Origin: Flavipsychrobacter sp.
GTDB taxonomy: Bacteria; Bacteroidota; Bacteroidia; Chitinophagales; Chitinophagaceae
DNA: 64,000 nt
NCBI GenBank assembly: GCA_016786615.1
Contig: JAEUVX010000002.1
Location: 62,001 to 126,000 of the forward strand
Reading direction: 5' to 3'
The notes beneath the pieces are model-generated. The model made no database searches. It was not told the origin of the DNA and was given only the letters and a program-made list of their open reading frames with translations. Made by a program: the position numbers and the translations under genes. Positions 37,217 to 45,354 of this stretch are shown in pieces. Each line of letters opens with the position of its first letter. Within the stretch, counting starts at the first letter, position 1.

Positions 37217-37248
37217 AAAAAAAATTCCAAACCGTAGAGGCTTGGAAT
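37217..37248 (-). terminator. hairpin between the two tRNA genes
   Basis: On the minus strand ATTCCAA (37248-37242) pairs with TTGGAAT (37230-37224) across an 11-nt loop and is followed by eight T. It may terminate part of the tRNA-Gly transcript or mark a processing site before tRNA-Leu. Confidence 0.7.
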
Positions 37249-37254
37249 CCTTAG

Positions 37255-37327
37255 AGCGGAAGACGAGACTCGAACCCGCGACCCTCACCTTGGCAAGGTG
37301 ATGCTCTACCAACTGAGCTACTTCCGC
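37255..37327 (-). tRNA. tRNA-Gly(GCC)
   Basis: This is a 73-nt tRNA on the minus strand. The acceptor is GCGGAAG/CTTCCGC, the D-loop contains AGTTGGTAGAGC, the anticodon stem CACCT/AGGTG carries loop TTGCCAA (anticodon GCC), and the T-arm is GCGGGTTCGAGTCTCGT. The discriminator base is T and CCA is not encoded. It is first in the tRNA transcription unit. Confidence 0.96.
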
Positions 37328-37352
37328 ATTTGTTTTAAGAACTTTGGGAGTG

Positions 37353-37383
37353 CAAAGATAGGGGACAGAAGCTAATATCCAAA
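37353..37383 (-). promoter_or_regulatory. promoter of the tRNA-Gly/tRNA-Leu unit
   Basis: On the minus strand TTTG (37383-37380), 19 nt, then TATCTTTG (37360-37353) is a near-perfect Bacteroidota promoter, ending about 26 bp before the mature tRNA-Gly. Confidence 0.7.
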
Positions 37384-37492
37384 CAGTTTTTTAAAGATTT
37401 TTTTCCTTAAACTGTTTCCACTCTATGAAATGCAAGACTGTCAAATCACACCAAAATATTTTTGATAAATAGACTTAGAAAAAATCATCACT

Positions 37493-37500
37493 TACCTTTG
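37493..37500 (+). promoter_or_regulatory. -7 promoter element before ccmB
   Basis: TACCTTTG matches TAnnTTTG and ends 10 bp before the ccmB ATG. No good -33 TTTG was seen at the usual distance. Confidence 0.45.
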
Positions 37501-37510
37501 ATGACGGAAG

Positions 37511-38161
37511 ATGAATCAACTAATATCGCTTGTAAAAAAAGACCTGCTTATTGAGTGGCGGCAAAAACATACACTATTCGGCGTATTGCTGTATGTAGGT
37601 GCCACTGTATTTGCAGTGTATATTATGACCGGCCAACCGGAAGTAAAAGTATGGAATGCACTTTTCTGGATAACACAATTATTTGTGGCTGTAAACTCCG
37701 TAGCTAAGAGTTTTTTGCAAGAACATCCCAATCGTTTCCGTTATTATTTCACTGTGGTAAAACCATCAACATTTTTATTAGCAAAGATGCTTTACAGCAT
37801 TGTATTAATGTTGGGCATCAGCCTTATCAGTTTATTGCTGTTTACTATAATGCTGGGTAATCCATTGAGCCAAACTGCAGTATTTATCGGGGTAACTGCA
37901 GCAGGTAGCATCAGCTTGTCGGCCGTATTTACATTTCTGTCTGCAATAGCTGCACGGGCACAGCAAAATGCGGCACTGATGGCAATACTCGGTTTCCCAT
38001 TAGTTATTCCCGTATTAATGATGCTCAGCAACCTTGCACTGTCAGCTATTTCGCCAGTTTATCAGGAAGGCTGGTGGCTATTAATGCTTGTATTGCTGGC
38101 ATTAAGTATGCTGGTCATTATATTAGGGTTAATTCTATTTCCTTTTTTATGGCAGGAGTAA
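37511..38161 (+). CDS. ccmB: heme exporter permease CcmB
   Basis: This 216-aa inner-membrane protein has about six helices and the CcmB opening SLVKKDLLIEWRQK (residues 6-19), then NALFWITQLFVAVNSVAKSF. CcmB is the permease of the CcmAB ABC transporter, which acts with CcmC and CcmD in cytochrome c maturation at the membrane. The ATPase gene ccmA is not in this window. It is 65 bp upstream of ccmC on the same strand. Confidence 0.92.
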   Translation: MNQLISLVKKDLLIEWRQKHTLFGVLLYVGATVFAVYIMTGQPEVKVWNALFWITQLFVAVNSVAKSFLQEHPNRFRYYFTVVKPSTFLLAKMLYSIVLMLGISLISLLLFTIMLGNPLSQTAVFIGVTAAGSISLSAVFTFLSAIAARAQQNAALMAILGFPLVIPVLMMLSNLALSAISPVYQEGWWLLMLVLLALSMLVIILGLILFPFLWQE

Positions 38162-38176
38162 AACTGTAAACAAAAG

Positions 38177-38206
38177 CTTGCGGGGACAATTATTCTCTTA
38201 CATTTG
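38177..38206 (+). promoter_or_regulatory. promoter before ccmC
   Basis: CTTG (38177-38180), 18 nt, then TACATTTG (38199-38206) matches the Bacteroidota pattern and lies about 20 bp upstream of the ccmC ATG. Confidence 0.5.
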
Positions 38207-38226
38207 CGGAAATTTATACGTCACTT

Positions 38227-38892
38227 ATGCGTAGCAATTGGTGGAAAGTACTCTGTGTCATCCTGCTGGCTTATGCCATCATAGGAGGCTTATTATTACC
38301 TGTACCGGCTCGCCATATTCTCAACGAAACAGTCCGCAATCTATACTTCCACGTACCTATGTGGTTTGGCATGATGTTGCTTTTCGGTATTTCATTCTAC
38401 CACTCATTAATGTACTTGCGCAAGCAGGACCTCAACTATGATATAAAAGCAGTAGCGTTTCTTAAAATCGGTGTACTTTTCAGTTGCCTCGGTATGGTTA
38501 CTGGGATGGAATGGGCTAAATACACATGGGGAGAACCATGGAGTAATGACCCTAAACAATTGGCAACTGCCATTTGTATGCTCAGCTATTTCGCTTACCT
38601 GATACTACGCGGCGGTATAAAAGACGAAGAAAAACGTGCTAAGATAGCTGCTGTCTATAACGTATTTGCCTTTGCATTGATGATACCACTACTGTTTGTG
38701 TTACCCCGAATGGTAGATTCACTGCATCCCGGCAACGGTGGCAATCCAGGCTTTAATGCGTATGACCTTGATAGCCGTATGCGTATGGTTTTCTACCCTG
38801 CTGTTATCGGCTGGTTTTTACTAGGTTACTGGATCAGTACAATCCATGTCCGTATCAACCAGATTAACCTTAAAAGAGAAAATACTTTTTAA
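38227..38892 (+). CDS. ccmC: heme-handling protein CcmC/CcsA family
   Basis: This 221-aa inner-membrane protein has six helices and the family features NLYFHVPMWFGM (heme-ligand histidine in the first periplasmic loop), the Trp-rich segment WGEPWSNDPKQL corresponding to the WWD motif, and a later conserved histidine in VDSLHPG. CcmC binds heme and loads it onto CcmE for cytochrome c assembly. It sits between ccmB and a small ccmD gene, the usual order. Confidence 0.93.
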   Translation: MRSNWWKVLCVILLAYAIIGGLLLPVPARHILNETVRNLYFHVPMWFGMMLLFGISFYHSLMYLRKQDLNYDIKAVAFLKIGVLFSCLGMVTGMEWAKYTWGEPWSNDPKQLATAICMLSYFAYLILRGGIKDEEKRAKIAAVYNVFAFALMIPLLFVLPRMVDSLHPGNGGNPGFNAYDLDSRMRMVFYPAVIGWFLLGYWISTIHVRINQINLKRENTF

Positions 38893-38905
38893 TACACCTT
38901 TTCAA

Positions 38906-39112
38906 ATGAAAAAAGTATCTATATCAATATTAATGCTGCTGATAAGCCTTTGCGCTACAGCCCAGGAGAATGCTCCGGAAATGGCTGATAAGTTCAGAGC
39001 TGACGGCAAAATATACGTTGTGGTTTTAGTATTAGCCACTATCTTTGCGGGGATTATTGCGTACTTGGTACGTCTTGAACGCAAAATCAGTAAACTGGAA
39101 AAAGAAAAATAA
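38906..39112 (+). CDS. ccmD: CcmD-like small membrane protein
   Basis: This 68-aa protein begins at the ATG at 38906 (MKKVSISILMLL), 13 bp after the ccmC stop; the longer in-frame extension would overlap ccmC and is not used. A signal-like N-terminus ends CATAQ, followed by a membrane helix (IYVVVLVLATIFAGIIAYL) and a basic tail RLERKISKLEKEK. It matches the Bacteroidota CcmD family by size, topology and position. CcmD helps release loaded CcmE. Confidence 0.78.
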   Translation: MKKVSISILMLLISLCATAQENAPEMADKFRADGKIYVVVLVLATIFAGIIAYLVRLERKISKLEKEK

Positions 39113-39146
39113 TATCATCCTATTTATTTAATAATTAAACATCAAT

Positions 39147-40580
39147 ATGGCAGAAACAGCTACCGGCACAGCCCCAAAGCATTACAGCTTCTTTCAGGGT
39201 GTTGAACGCAACTTCGACAAAGCCGCCAAGTACACAAGATTTGAAAAAGGTATACTGGAGCAAATCAAAGCTTGTAACTCTATTTACCAAATGAAATTCC
39301 CGGTTCGCATAGGGGAAAAAATTGAGGTAATTGAAGCATACCGTGTACAACACTCGCATCACAAACTTCCATGTAAAGGTGGTATCCGCTACAGCATGGA
39401 TGTAAATCAGGATGAAGTAATGGCACTGGCCGCATTGATGACTTATAAATGTGCTATCGTTAACGTACCATTCGGTGGCGGTAAAGGTGGTATCAAAATC
39501 AATCCTAAGAACTACACAACTTTCGAACTGGAGAAAATAACACGTCGTTATGCTTCAGAACTGGTAAAGAAAAACTTTATTGGCCCCGGCATTGACGTAC
39601 CTGCTCCAGACTATGGTACAGGCGCCCGCGAAATGAGCTGGATTGTTGATACATACGCATCATTGAAACCGGGCGAAGTAGATGCAATGGGTTGTGTTAC
39701 AGGTAAACCGGTAAGCCAGGGTGGCGTACGCGGACGTACTGAAGCTACAGGTCTGGGCGTATTCTACGGTATCCGCGAATTATGTAATGTAAAAGAAGAC
39801 ATGGACCGTCTTGGCCTTACTACAGGCGTTAAAGACAAACGTGTTATTGTGCAAGGATTGGGCAACGTAGGTTACCACGCTGCGAAATTCTTCTTCGAAG
39901 GTGGTTCTAAAATTGTTGGCCTTGCAGAATACGAAGGTGGTATATACAATGCAAACGGCCTTGACCTGGAAGCAGTAGTAGCTCACCGCAAAGCAACAGG
40001 TTCTATCCTGGGCTTCCCTGGTGCTACAGACTTCAAAAACGGTTTTGACGTTATTGAACAAGATTGCGATATCCTGATTCCTGCTGCACTGGAAAACGTT
40101 GTGAATGCAGACAATGCAGACCGCATAAAAGCTAAGATAATAGGTGAAGGTGCTAATGGCCCGCTGACTCCTGAAGCTGACGAAATATTGCTGGCGAAAG
40201 GCGTTATGATCGTTCCAGATATGTACCTGAATGCAGGTGGTGTTACAGTATCTTACTTCGAATGGTTGAAAAACTTGAGCCACGTGCGTTATGGCCGTAT
40301 GGAAAAACGCTTTAGCGAAAATCAGAACACAAGCATACTGGAAACAGTAGAAGGCCTGACCGGTAAAAAAGTATCTGACATCGAACGCAAGCAACTGCTG
40401 CATGGCCCTGATGAAGTAGATCTTGTTTACTCTGGCCTTGAAGATACAATGATTGGTTCTTTCCACGAGATACGCGATACTATGCGCGAGCACAACATGA
40501 ATGACATGCGTACTGCTGCCTTCATCGTTGCCATCAACAAAGTAGGTGTTGCTTATGAAGAACTGGGTATCTTCCCATAG
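39147..40580 (+). CDS. glutamate dehydrogenase (Glu/Leu/Phe/Val dehydrogenase family)
   Basis: This 477-aa cytosolic enzyme interconverts glutamate and 2-oxoglutarate with ammonia. Visible are the substrate-binding Lys in LPCKGGIRY (about 76-84), [13 protein letters not shown] with the catalytic Lys (about 109-121), [12 protein letters not shown], and a C-terminal Rossmann domain with [14 protein letters not shown] (about 232-245). A C-terminal extension beyond 400 resembles mitochondrial-type enzymes. It starts 34 bp after ccmD and ends with a strong terminator. Confidence 0.92.
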   Translation: MAETATGTAPKHYSFFQGVERNFDKAAKYTRFEKGILEQIKACNSIYQMKFPVRIGEKIEVIEAYRVQHSHHKLPCKGGIRYSMDVNQDEVMALAALMTYKCAIVNVPFGGGKGGIKINPKNYTTFELEKITRRYASELVKKNFIGPGIDVPAPDYGTGAREMSWIVDTYASLKPGEVDAMGCVTGKPVSQGGVRGRTEATGLGVFYGIRELCNVKEDMDRLGLTTGVKDKRVIVQGLGNVGYHAAKFFFEGGSKIVGLAEYEGGIYNANGLDLEAVVAHRKATGSILGFPGATDFKNGFDVIEQDCDILIPAALENVVNADNADRIKAKIIGEGANGPLTPEADEILLAKGVMIVPDMYLNAGGVTVSYFEWLKNLSHVRYGRMEKRFSENQNTSILETVEGLTGKKVSDIERKQLLHGPDEVDLVYSGLEDTMIGSFHEIRDTMREHNMNDMRTAAFIVAINKVGVAYEELGIFP

Positions 40581-40606
40581 TAGATAACAATTTCATTCTA
40601 TATAGA

Positions 40607-40634
40607 AATGCCCCTGAATATTCAGGGGCATTTT
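40607..40634 (+). terminator. terminator after glutamate dehydrogenase
   Basis: AATGCCCCTGAA (40608-40619) and TTCAGGGGCATT (40621-40632) form a perfect long stem, followed by TTATTTT. It can work in both directions. Confidence 0.85.
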
Positions 40635-40671
40635 ATTTTGATAGTAATAGAGTGTGATTACTCTTTTATAA

Positions 40672-40785
40672 ATATTGCCGATGTCATAGCCACATGACAC
40701 AACATAGTATAAGCCAATATGGCTCTGCTATGCATTTTTTTCATTCGTTATCGTTTTATATATAAAACTATACAATCGGCAATAT
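40672..40785. other. nested inverted-repeat element, possible structured RNA or small palindromic element
   Basis: Perfect 11-bp arms ATATTGCCGAT (40672-40682) and ATCGGCAATAT (40775-40785) enclose two further structures: CATAGC/GCTATG (40685-40690, 40727-40732) with an inner AGCC-AATAT-GGCT hairpin (40712-40724), and a perfect 16-bp palindrome GTTTTATATATAAAAC (40753-40768). The fold would be a three-way junction. It lies between the convergent ends of glutamate dehydrogenase and the LytTR gene, with no coding frame. The strand is unknown. Confidence 0.5.
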
Positions 40786-40853
40786 GAATAAGTGTAGCAA
40801 TTCACGAATGGCCTACCTGAATTCATGAAAGTAGCTTTAAGTCCATACCATCA

Positions 40854-41615
40854 TTAATTGCCCACTCGTATTTCTTTCAGCATATCTTCTAAATCCGATT
40901 TCTTTTCTTTAGACACAGGAACTGAAATCTTGTTATCCATTATCAGTAAACTCTCTCCTTTATTGTATTTGGTCACAAAATTGAAATTAACAACAAATGA
41001 CCTGTGCGGCCGATAGAAATGCTTACGTGCACTTAATACGTCTTCAAAAAATTTCAATTTTTTACTTACAAGTATTTTAGAACCATTGCGAAGCCACACA
41101 TGCGTATATGCTCCATCTGCTTCTAACATAATAATATCCGGCACTTCAATAAACAACAGTCCATCTGATACCGGCAATGCAATACGTGTAAAGTCATTTG
41201 AGTTTTGATTCTCTTTAAATAGCTCTACCCGCTTCTGCATATTTGCAGCATGCAGTTTCTGATTTACTTTCTCAAGTGCATTATTCAGTTGGTCAATATT
41301 AACAGGTTTCAGTAAATAGTCTATCGCAGAAACTTCGAATGCTTTTATGGCATATTCGCTATAAGCAGTAATGAATATAATCTCAAAATCTACTTCTTTT
41401 ATAAAGTCGAGCAATTCAAAGCCATTGTAACCTGGCATCTCAATATCCAACAATACCAATTGCGGGTTGGTTTTATGTATCAGCTTTACACCATCAGGTA
41501 TATTTGCGGCTTCTCCCAAACAATCAACATCAGGACAATACTGTTCTAAAATACTTCTTAAAGCCCGCCTTGCCGGCTCTTCATCATCAATGATTATAGT
41601 CTTTATTTTTCCCAT
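40854..41615 (-). CDS. LytTR-family response regulator
   Basis: This 253-aa protein has a receiver domain (IIIDDEEPARRAL with paired acidic residues, phospho-acceptor Asp in LVLLDIEMPGYNG near residue 58, Lys in YLLKPVNIDQL near 103) and a C-terminal LytTR DNA-binding domain (DGAYTHVWLRNGSKILVSKKL, FYRPHRSFVVNFN). It pairs with the histidine kinase 9 bp upstream. Target genes are unknown. The absence of another regulated operon next to it gives no hint of its signal. Confidence 0.94.
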   Translation of the reverse strand: MGKIKTIIIDDEEPARRALRSILEQYCPDVDCLGEAANIPDGVKLIHKTNPQLVLLDIEMPGYNGFELLDFIKEVDFEIIFITAYSEYAIKAFEVSAIDYLLKPVNIDQLNNALEKVNQKLHAANMQKRVELFKENQNSNDFTRIALPVSDGLLFIEVPDIIMLEADGAYTHVWLRNGSKILVSKKLKFFEDVLSARKHFYRPHRSFVVNFNFVTKYNKGESLLIMDNKISVPVSKEKKSDLEDMLKEIRVGN

Positions 41616-41624
41616 AGTTTGAAT

Positions 41625-44549
41625 CTATAACAGTTCTGTAGGCAAGTGCAGCACCACCATAGTACCTGCCGGCATTTGCTCTGTACCTAAATCAATTATT
41701 TGTAAATCAATCTTTCCATTATAATATTTAGTCAACAATTCAAGCCGTTTTTTTGTAGCATTTACTGCAAAACTCTTATGCATTTTTGGCCTGCGCTTGT
41801 TTATCTCCCCCGCTTTTTTTCTACCAACCCCATTATCGGTAATAGTACAGACCAACTCTCGCTGCACCTGTTTCAGTTCAAACTGAATACTCAATCTTTT
41901 ATCTCCCTCCTTATGGAGCAATCCGTGTTTTAGTGCATTTTCAACAAAAGGCTGTATTACCATAGCGGGTATAGTTAACTCATCTTTATCAGCTACGCCA
42001 ATAGTTGTGATAGTATATTCAAATTGTTTTCCAAATCTCAATTTTTCGAGCTCCAGGTACAGGCTCAATATATCTAATTCTTCCTGCAGAGACAACTTGT
42101 CATTACCCGATGCTTCTAATACTTTTCGCATCAGTGTACTGAATTTGCTGAAGTATATATTCGCATTCCGGATATCATTCTGTAATACAAGATCCTGAAT
42201 TGAGTTCAACGCATTATATACAAAATGCGGATTCATCTGCGCTTTTAATGCTGCCAATTGCGATGATTGTATCTCCTGCTCCAATATATTACGCTTGTTA
42301 ATTGCCCTGATTCTCAAAAAGAAAATACCGGATACAATTGCAATTATGCCAATAGCTATTATTATATAAAACCACCACTCACTCCAGAATGGTTTTGATA
42401 CATGTACTTTTATTTCAGCAATATTCTGCGACACACCACCATCCTCATTATATGCCTTCACCATAAATACATAATCTCCCGGAGGCAGTGAGGTAAAACG
42501 TGCATAGTCTGTATTATAGCCATTCTCTGTCCATGCTGTATCCAGCCCTTTCATCAGGTAGCTATAAGTATATTGATGTTTATGAGTAAACCCTTTTGTA
42601 CCAAAGTGTATAATCAGTTTATTCTGGTCATACTTCAGATTTAACTGACTTGCCAGCTGCCAGGCTTCGTCATTAACCAATAACCTTGTGATATGTATTT
42701 GCGGCTTGATACTATTCACGGTTCTCATATCAGCAGGGAATGTAATCAACCCTTTATTTGTTGCCAGGTAAACAACATTATCTGCAACATATATCTGCCG
42801 TGTTTCTATGTTTGGTAGCCCGTCATGCCAGTCAATATAACTAACATCATTAGTCTTGGAGTTGATAATATTAAAGCCCTTTTCAGTTGCAACCCACACC
42901 AATGAGTCCTTACAATATATTGCCCTTACATTACTACCATTCAGCTTATCATTTCCGGATATATTACTAATAATTTCTGCATTGCTTACCTGCATAAGCC
43001 CGTTTGCTACTGTACCTATCCACAAATTCCCTTTATTATCAGTTTCCAAAGCAGTAGCATATACTTTCTTCCCTCCATACAGCAATTCATGTTCCCTGTT
43101 CAGGCTATCGTAATAGTATGTACCATCAGAGTATCCTATCCACTTCAACATATCGGAGGTGGTATATGCTACATAACGAGCCGATTTATGTTTCAGAATA
43201 TATGTACTATCTACATAGTTTCCCCTAAGCAACATCCACCCGGCATTTTGTATAGATGCAAACAATATTTTTCCTCTTTCAGCAAAACATGCATCCCGGA
43301 GTCCCCCACGAACAATAGTTGACGTCCGTCCAAAATCAGCTTCATAGTAGGAGGTAATGCCTTGTGCAACTATATACTTGGTTTCAGATGTATCGGCAAT
43401 TATTTTACGCACCATAGATACTGCCTGACTTGGGCTTACAGGGTGAGAAACTTTACCATCCCGCAGCATATCTACCACACCATTGAAGTAGCCAAGCAAA
43501 ATATCTTTTCGCCTGTTGATGTACATCGATGTAATATTATCCGACGATATACCTGCCGACAACTGATTATACAACCATATATCAATATTGGGAACTATAT
43601 ACATGCCATTATCCAGCGAAGTGAACCAGTAATTGTTTTCACTATCACGCATCACGTTTGATATATCTGCCTCTTTAAAAAAGCGCAAACCTTTGTACTT
43701 CAAATTCAAATCAGCATCTACACAAACAGCACCTTCCTGTGTGCATAGCCATATAGCATCGCCAACTGCACTAACCGTAAATATGCGACTGCCTGCCAAT
43801 ACAGAAGGGATTTGTTTCTGTATGATGAGTGAATCATTTCTGATTTCAGACAGATAATACAGCCTTTCAGGGTTTACTTCGGTAAACATGATTAACCTGT
43901 TGCCGAAGTAAAAAATGAAATTGCGATTGGGCGCTATGCGTGGTGTTAATGCCGGTGCATTTGTTTTTTCAATCTTCGTAAACCTTCCGTTTGATAAACG
44001 AGTAATGCCATAGCCTATTACTGATACGTAAATACTACCATCACGCGCATATAGCATATTAGATGCAAGAGCGTTCTTTTTATTATCGGGATAATACCAC
44101 CGTTTTATCTTACCCGTAGTAATGTTATAATGTGCTATACCTCCTACTATCGTATAATAAACGCCGTTATCACCAATAGCATTTTCAGGAAACGTAGGAT
44201 ATTCTTTAGACACATCGACAGCAATCTTCAACGAATCGCCAGCTATATAAAATATCTGCCCATTGAAGTTCTTGCACCACATACGTCCTTGTGCATCTTC
44301 CTTCAGGTCTGATATACTCTTGCCATTCTGCCCTGCGCATGTGTACTGCTTCACCTGTTTCCCATCGTAGCGAAAAACGCCTTCATTACCTGCTATCCAT
44401 ATATAGCCTGCTTTATCCTGGCGGATGCTATACACTTCGCTACCTATTATATTTTCTGTTTCTTTTGGCTGGTAGAAATAAGGATGCTGCGCCTTTGCAC
44501 ACCAGCACAGGCACAACAATGAAAACAACATCCATTGCCGGAAAAACAT
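41625..44549 (-). CDS. LytS-type sensor histidine kinase with beta-propeller sensor domain
   Basis: This 974-aa kinase has a signal peptide (1-20, ending WCAKAQ), a periplasmic two-component propeller of repeated strands such as GYIWIAGNEGVFRYDG and NLWIGTVANGL (about 25-610), a Y_Y_Y domain (about 650-720), one membrane helix (WWFYIIIAIGIIAIVSGIFFL, about 730-750), a His_kinase domain with MNPHFVYNALNS, and an ATPase domain with FVENALKHG and DNGVGRKKA. It lacks the receiver and AraC domains of Bacteroides hybrid kinases and works with the LytTR regulator. Confidence 0.92.
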   Translation of the reverse strand: MFFRQWMLFSLLCLCWCAKAQHPYFYQPKETENIIGSEVYSIRQDKAGYIWIAGNEGVFRYDGKQVKQYTCAGQNGKSISDLKEDAQGRMWCKNFNGQIFYIAGDSLKIAVDVSKEYPTFPENAIGDNGVYYTIVGGIAHYNITTGKIKRWYYPDNKKNALASNMLYARDGSIYVSVIGYGITRLSNGRFTKIEKTNAPALTPRIAPNRNFIFYFGNRLIMFTEVNPERLYYLSEIRNDSLIIQKQIPSVLAGSRIFTVSAVGDAIWLCTQEGAVCVDADLNLKYKGLRFFKEADISNVMRDSENNYWFTSLDNGMYIVPNIDIWLYNQLSAGISSDNITSMYINRRKDILLGYFNGVVDMLRDGKVSHPVSPSQAVSMVRKIIADTSETKYIVAQGITSYYEADFGRTSTIVRGGLRDACFAERGKILFASIQNAGWMLLRGNYVDSTYILKHKSARYVAYTTSDMLKWIGYSDGTYYYDSLNREHELLYGGKKVYATALETDNKGNLWIGTVANGLMQVSNAEIISNISGNDKLNGSNVRAIYCKDSLVWVATEKGFNIINSKTNDVSYIDWHDGLPNIETRQIYVADNVVYLATNKGLITFPADMRTVNSIKPQIHITRLLVNDEAWQLASQLNLKYDQNKLIIHFGTKGFTHKHQYTYSYLMKGLDTAWTENGYNTDYARFTSLPPGDYVFMVKAYNEDGGVSQNIAEIKVHVSKPFWSEWWFYIIIAIGIIAIVSGIFFLRIRAINKRNILEQEIQSSQLAALKAQMNPHFVYNALNSIQDLVLQNDIRNANIYFSKFSTLMRKVLEASGNDKLSLQEELDILSLYLELEKLRFGKQFEYTITTIGVADKDELTIPAMVIQPFVENALKHGLLHKEGDKRLSIQFELKQVQRELVCTITDNGVGRKKAGEINKRRPKMHKSFAVNATKKRLELLTKYYNGKIDLQIIDLGTEQMPAGTMVVLHLPTELL

Positions 44550-44625
44550 ATACCAAGGTACAGGTTTGCGAGATTTCTTAATAGCTATTCTTCACGAACG
44601 GTCTATTTCAATTCACGAAATCAAA

Positions 44626-45141
44626 TCAATAGTTGGGGATGGTGCTTCTATCTGCTTTTTGCAGGTAGCTGCTGAACTTGTTGAGATTAGAGAATATACC
44701 GCACATGTACTCCGGAAACTTATTGAGGTTCTGATATTTCAGCACATTTATCATCAGAGTATTGTTATCGCTCCTCAATGCAATACTTGTTCCCAAATCT
44801 TTGTCTGCATCGGCAAGCATATCACGAACGATGGCCTCCCACACATAACCACTGAAAGCATAATGATACTTGTCGAAATATGGCTTGTAGCGTTTTATAA
44901 CCCTGATATCATTCAGATTTATTACAAAATCGTAGAGACGGTATTCTTTATCTGAACTGAGCGGAAAACACTGCCCTGCTTCCCAAGCCCCAAGCGATGC
45001 TAATGAAACGCTATCAGATTTAGCTGCAGGCATTTTAACTACAGATTTTACAGGTTTTGTAATCTGGCTCTTTTTTGCAGTTTGTGCCTTCACACCTGCC
45101 GAAAGCAGGCATAAAACGAGAATTGACGCTATTTTTTTCAT
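44626..45141 (-). CDS. secreted hypothetical protein
   Basis: This 171-aa protein has a signal peptide (1-19, ending GVKAQ), a Lys/Ser/Pro-rich linker (20-45) and a globular part with two well-separated cysteines (AGQCFPL near 58; EYMCGIF near 146). No family was recognised. It lies 76 bp upstream of the histidine kinase on the same strand and could be co-transcribed or sensed by it, but nothing in the sequence proves this. Confidence 0.6.
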   Translation of the reverse strand: MKKIASILVLCLLSAGVKAQTAKKSQITKPVKSVVKMPAAKSDSVSLASLGAWEAGQCFPLSSDKEYRLYDFVINLNDIRVIKRYKPYFDKYHYAFSGYVWEAIVRDMLADADKDLGTSIALRSDNNTLMINVLKYQNLNKFPEYMCGIFSNLNKFSSYLQKADRSTIPNY

Positions 45142-45354
45142 ATCCTGATGCTATAAACTAACTCCTACCTCTATACAAAGTAAAAATACAGCTATATTTT
45201 CATCAATAACATCATCAATCATCTATTAATGAAAATTCATTATATATATTCATTTAGCAAACCAGTTATATTTTTCACTTTCTATTATGTCGCATTTTCG
45301 GTAACTTCGCGACGTCTTTTTAACCTCTAACAATTCAAAAATATAGTTTAAGCA

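Noticed and set aside
39780-40493. 237-aa open frame antisense to glutamate dehydrogenase
   Set aside because: Shadow frame; the sense gene is complete and well conserved.
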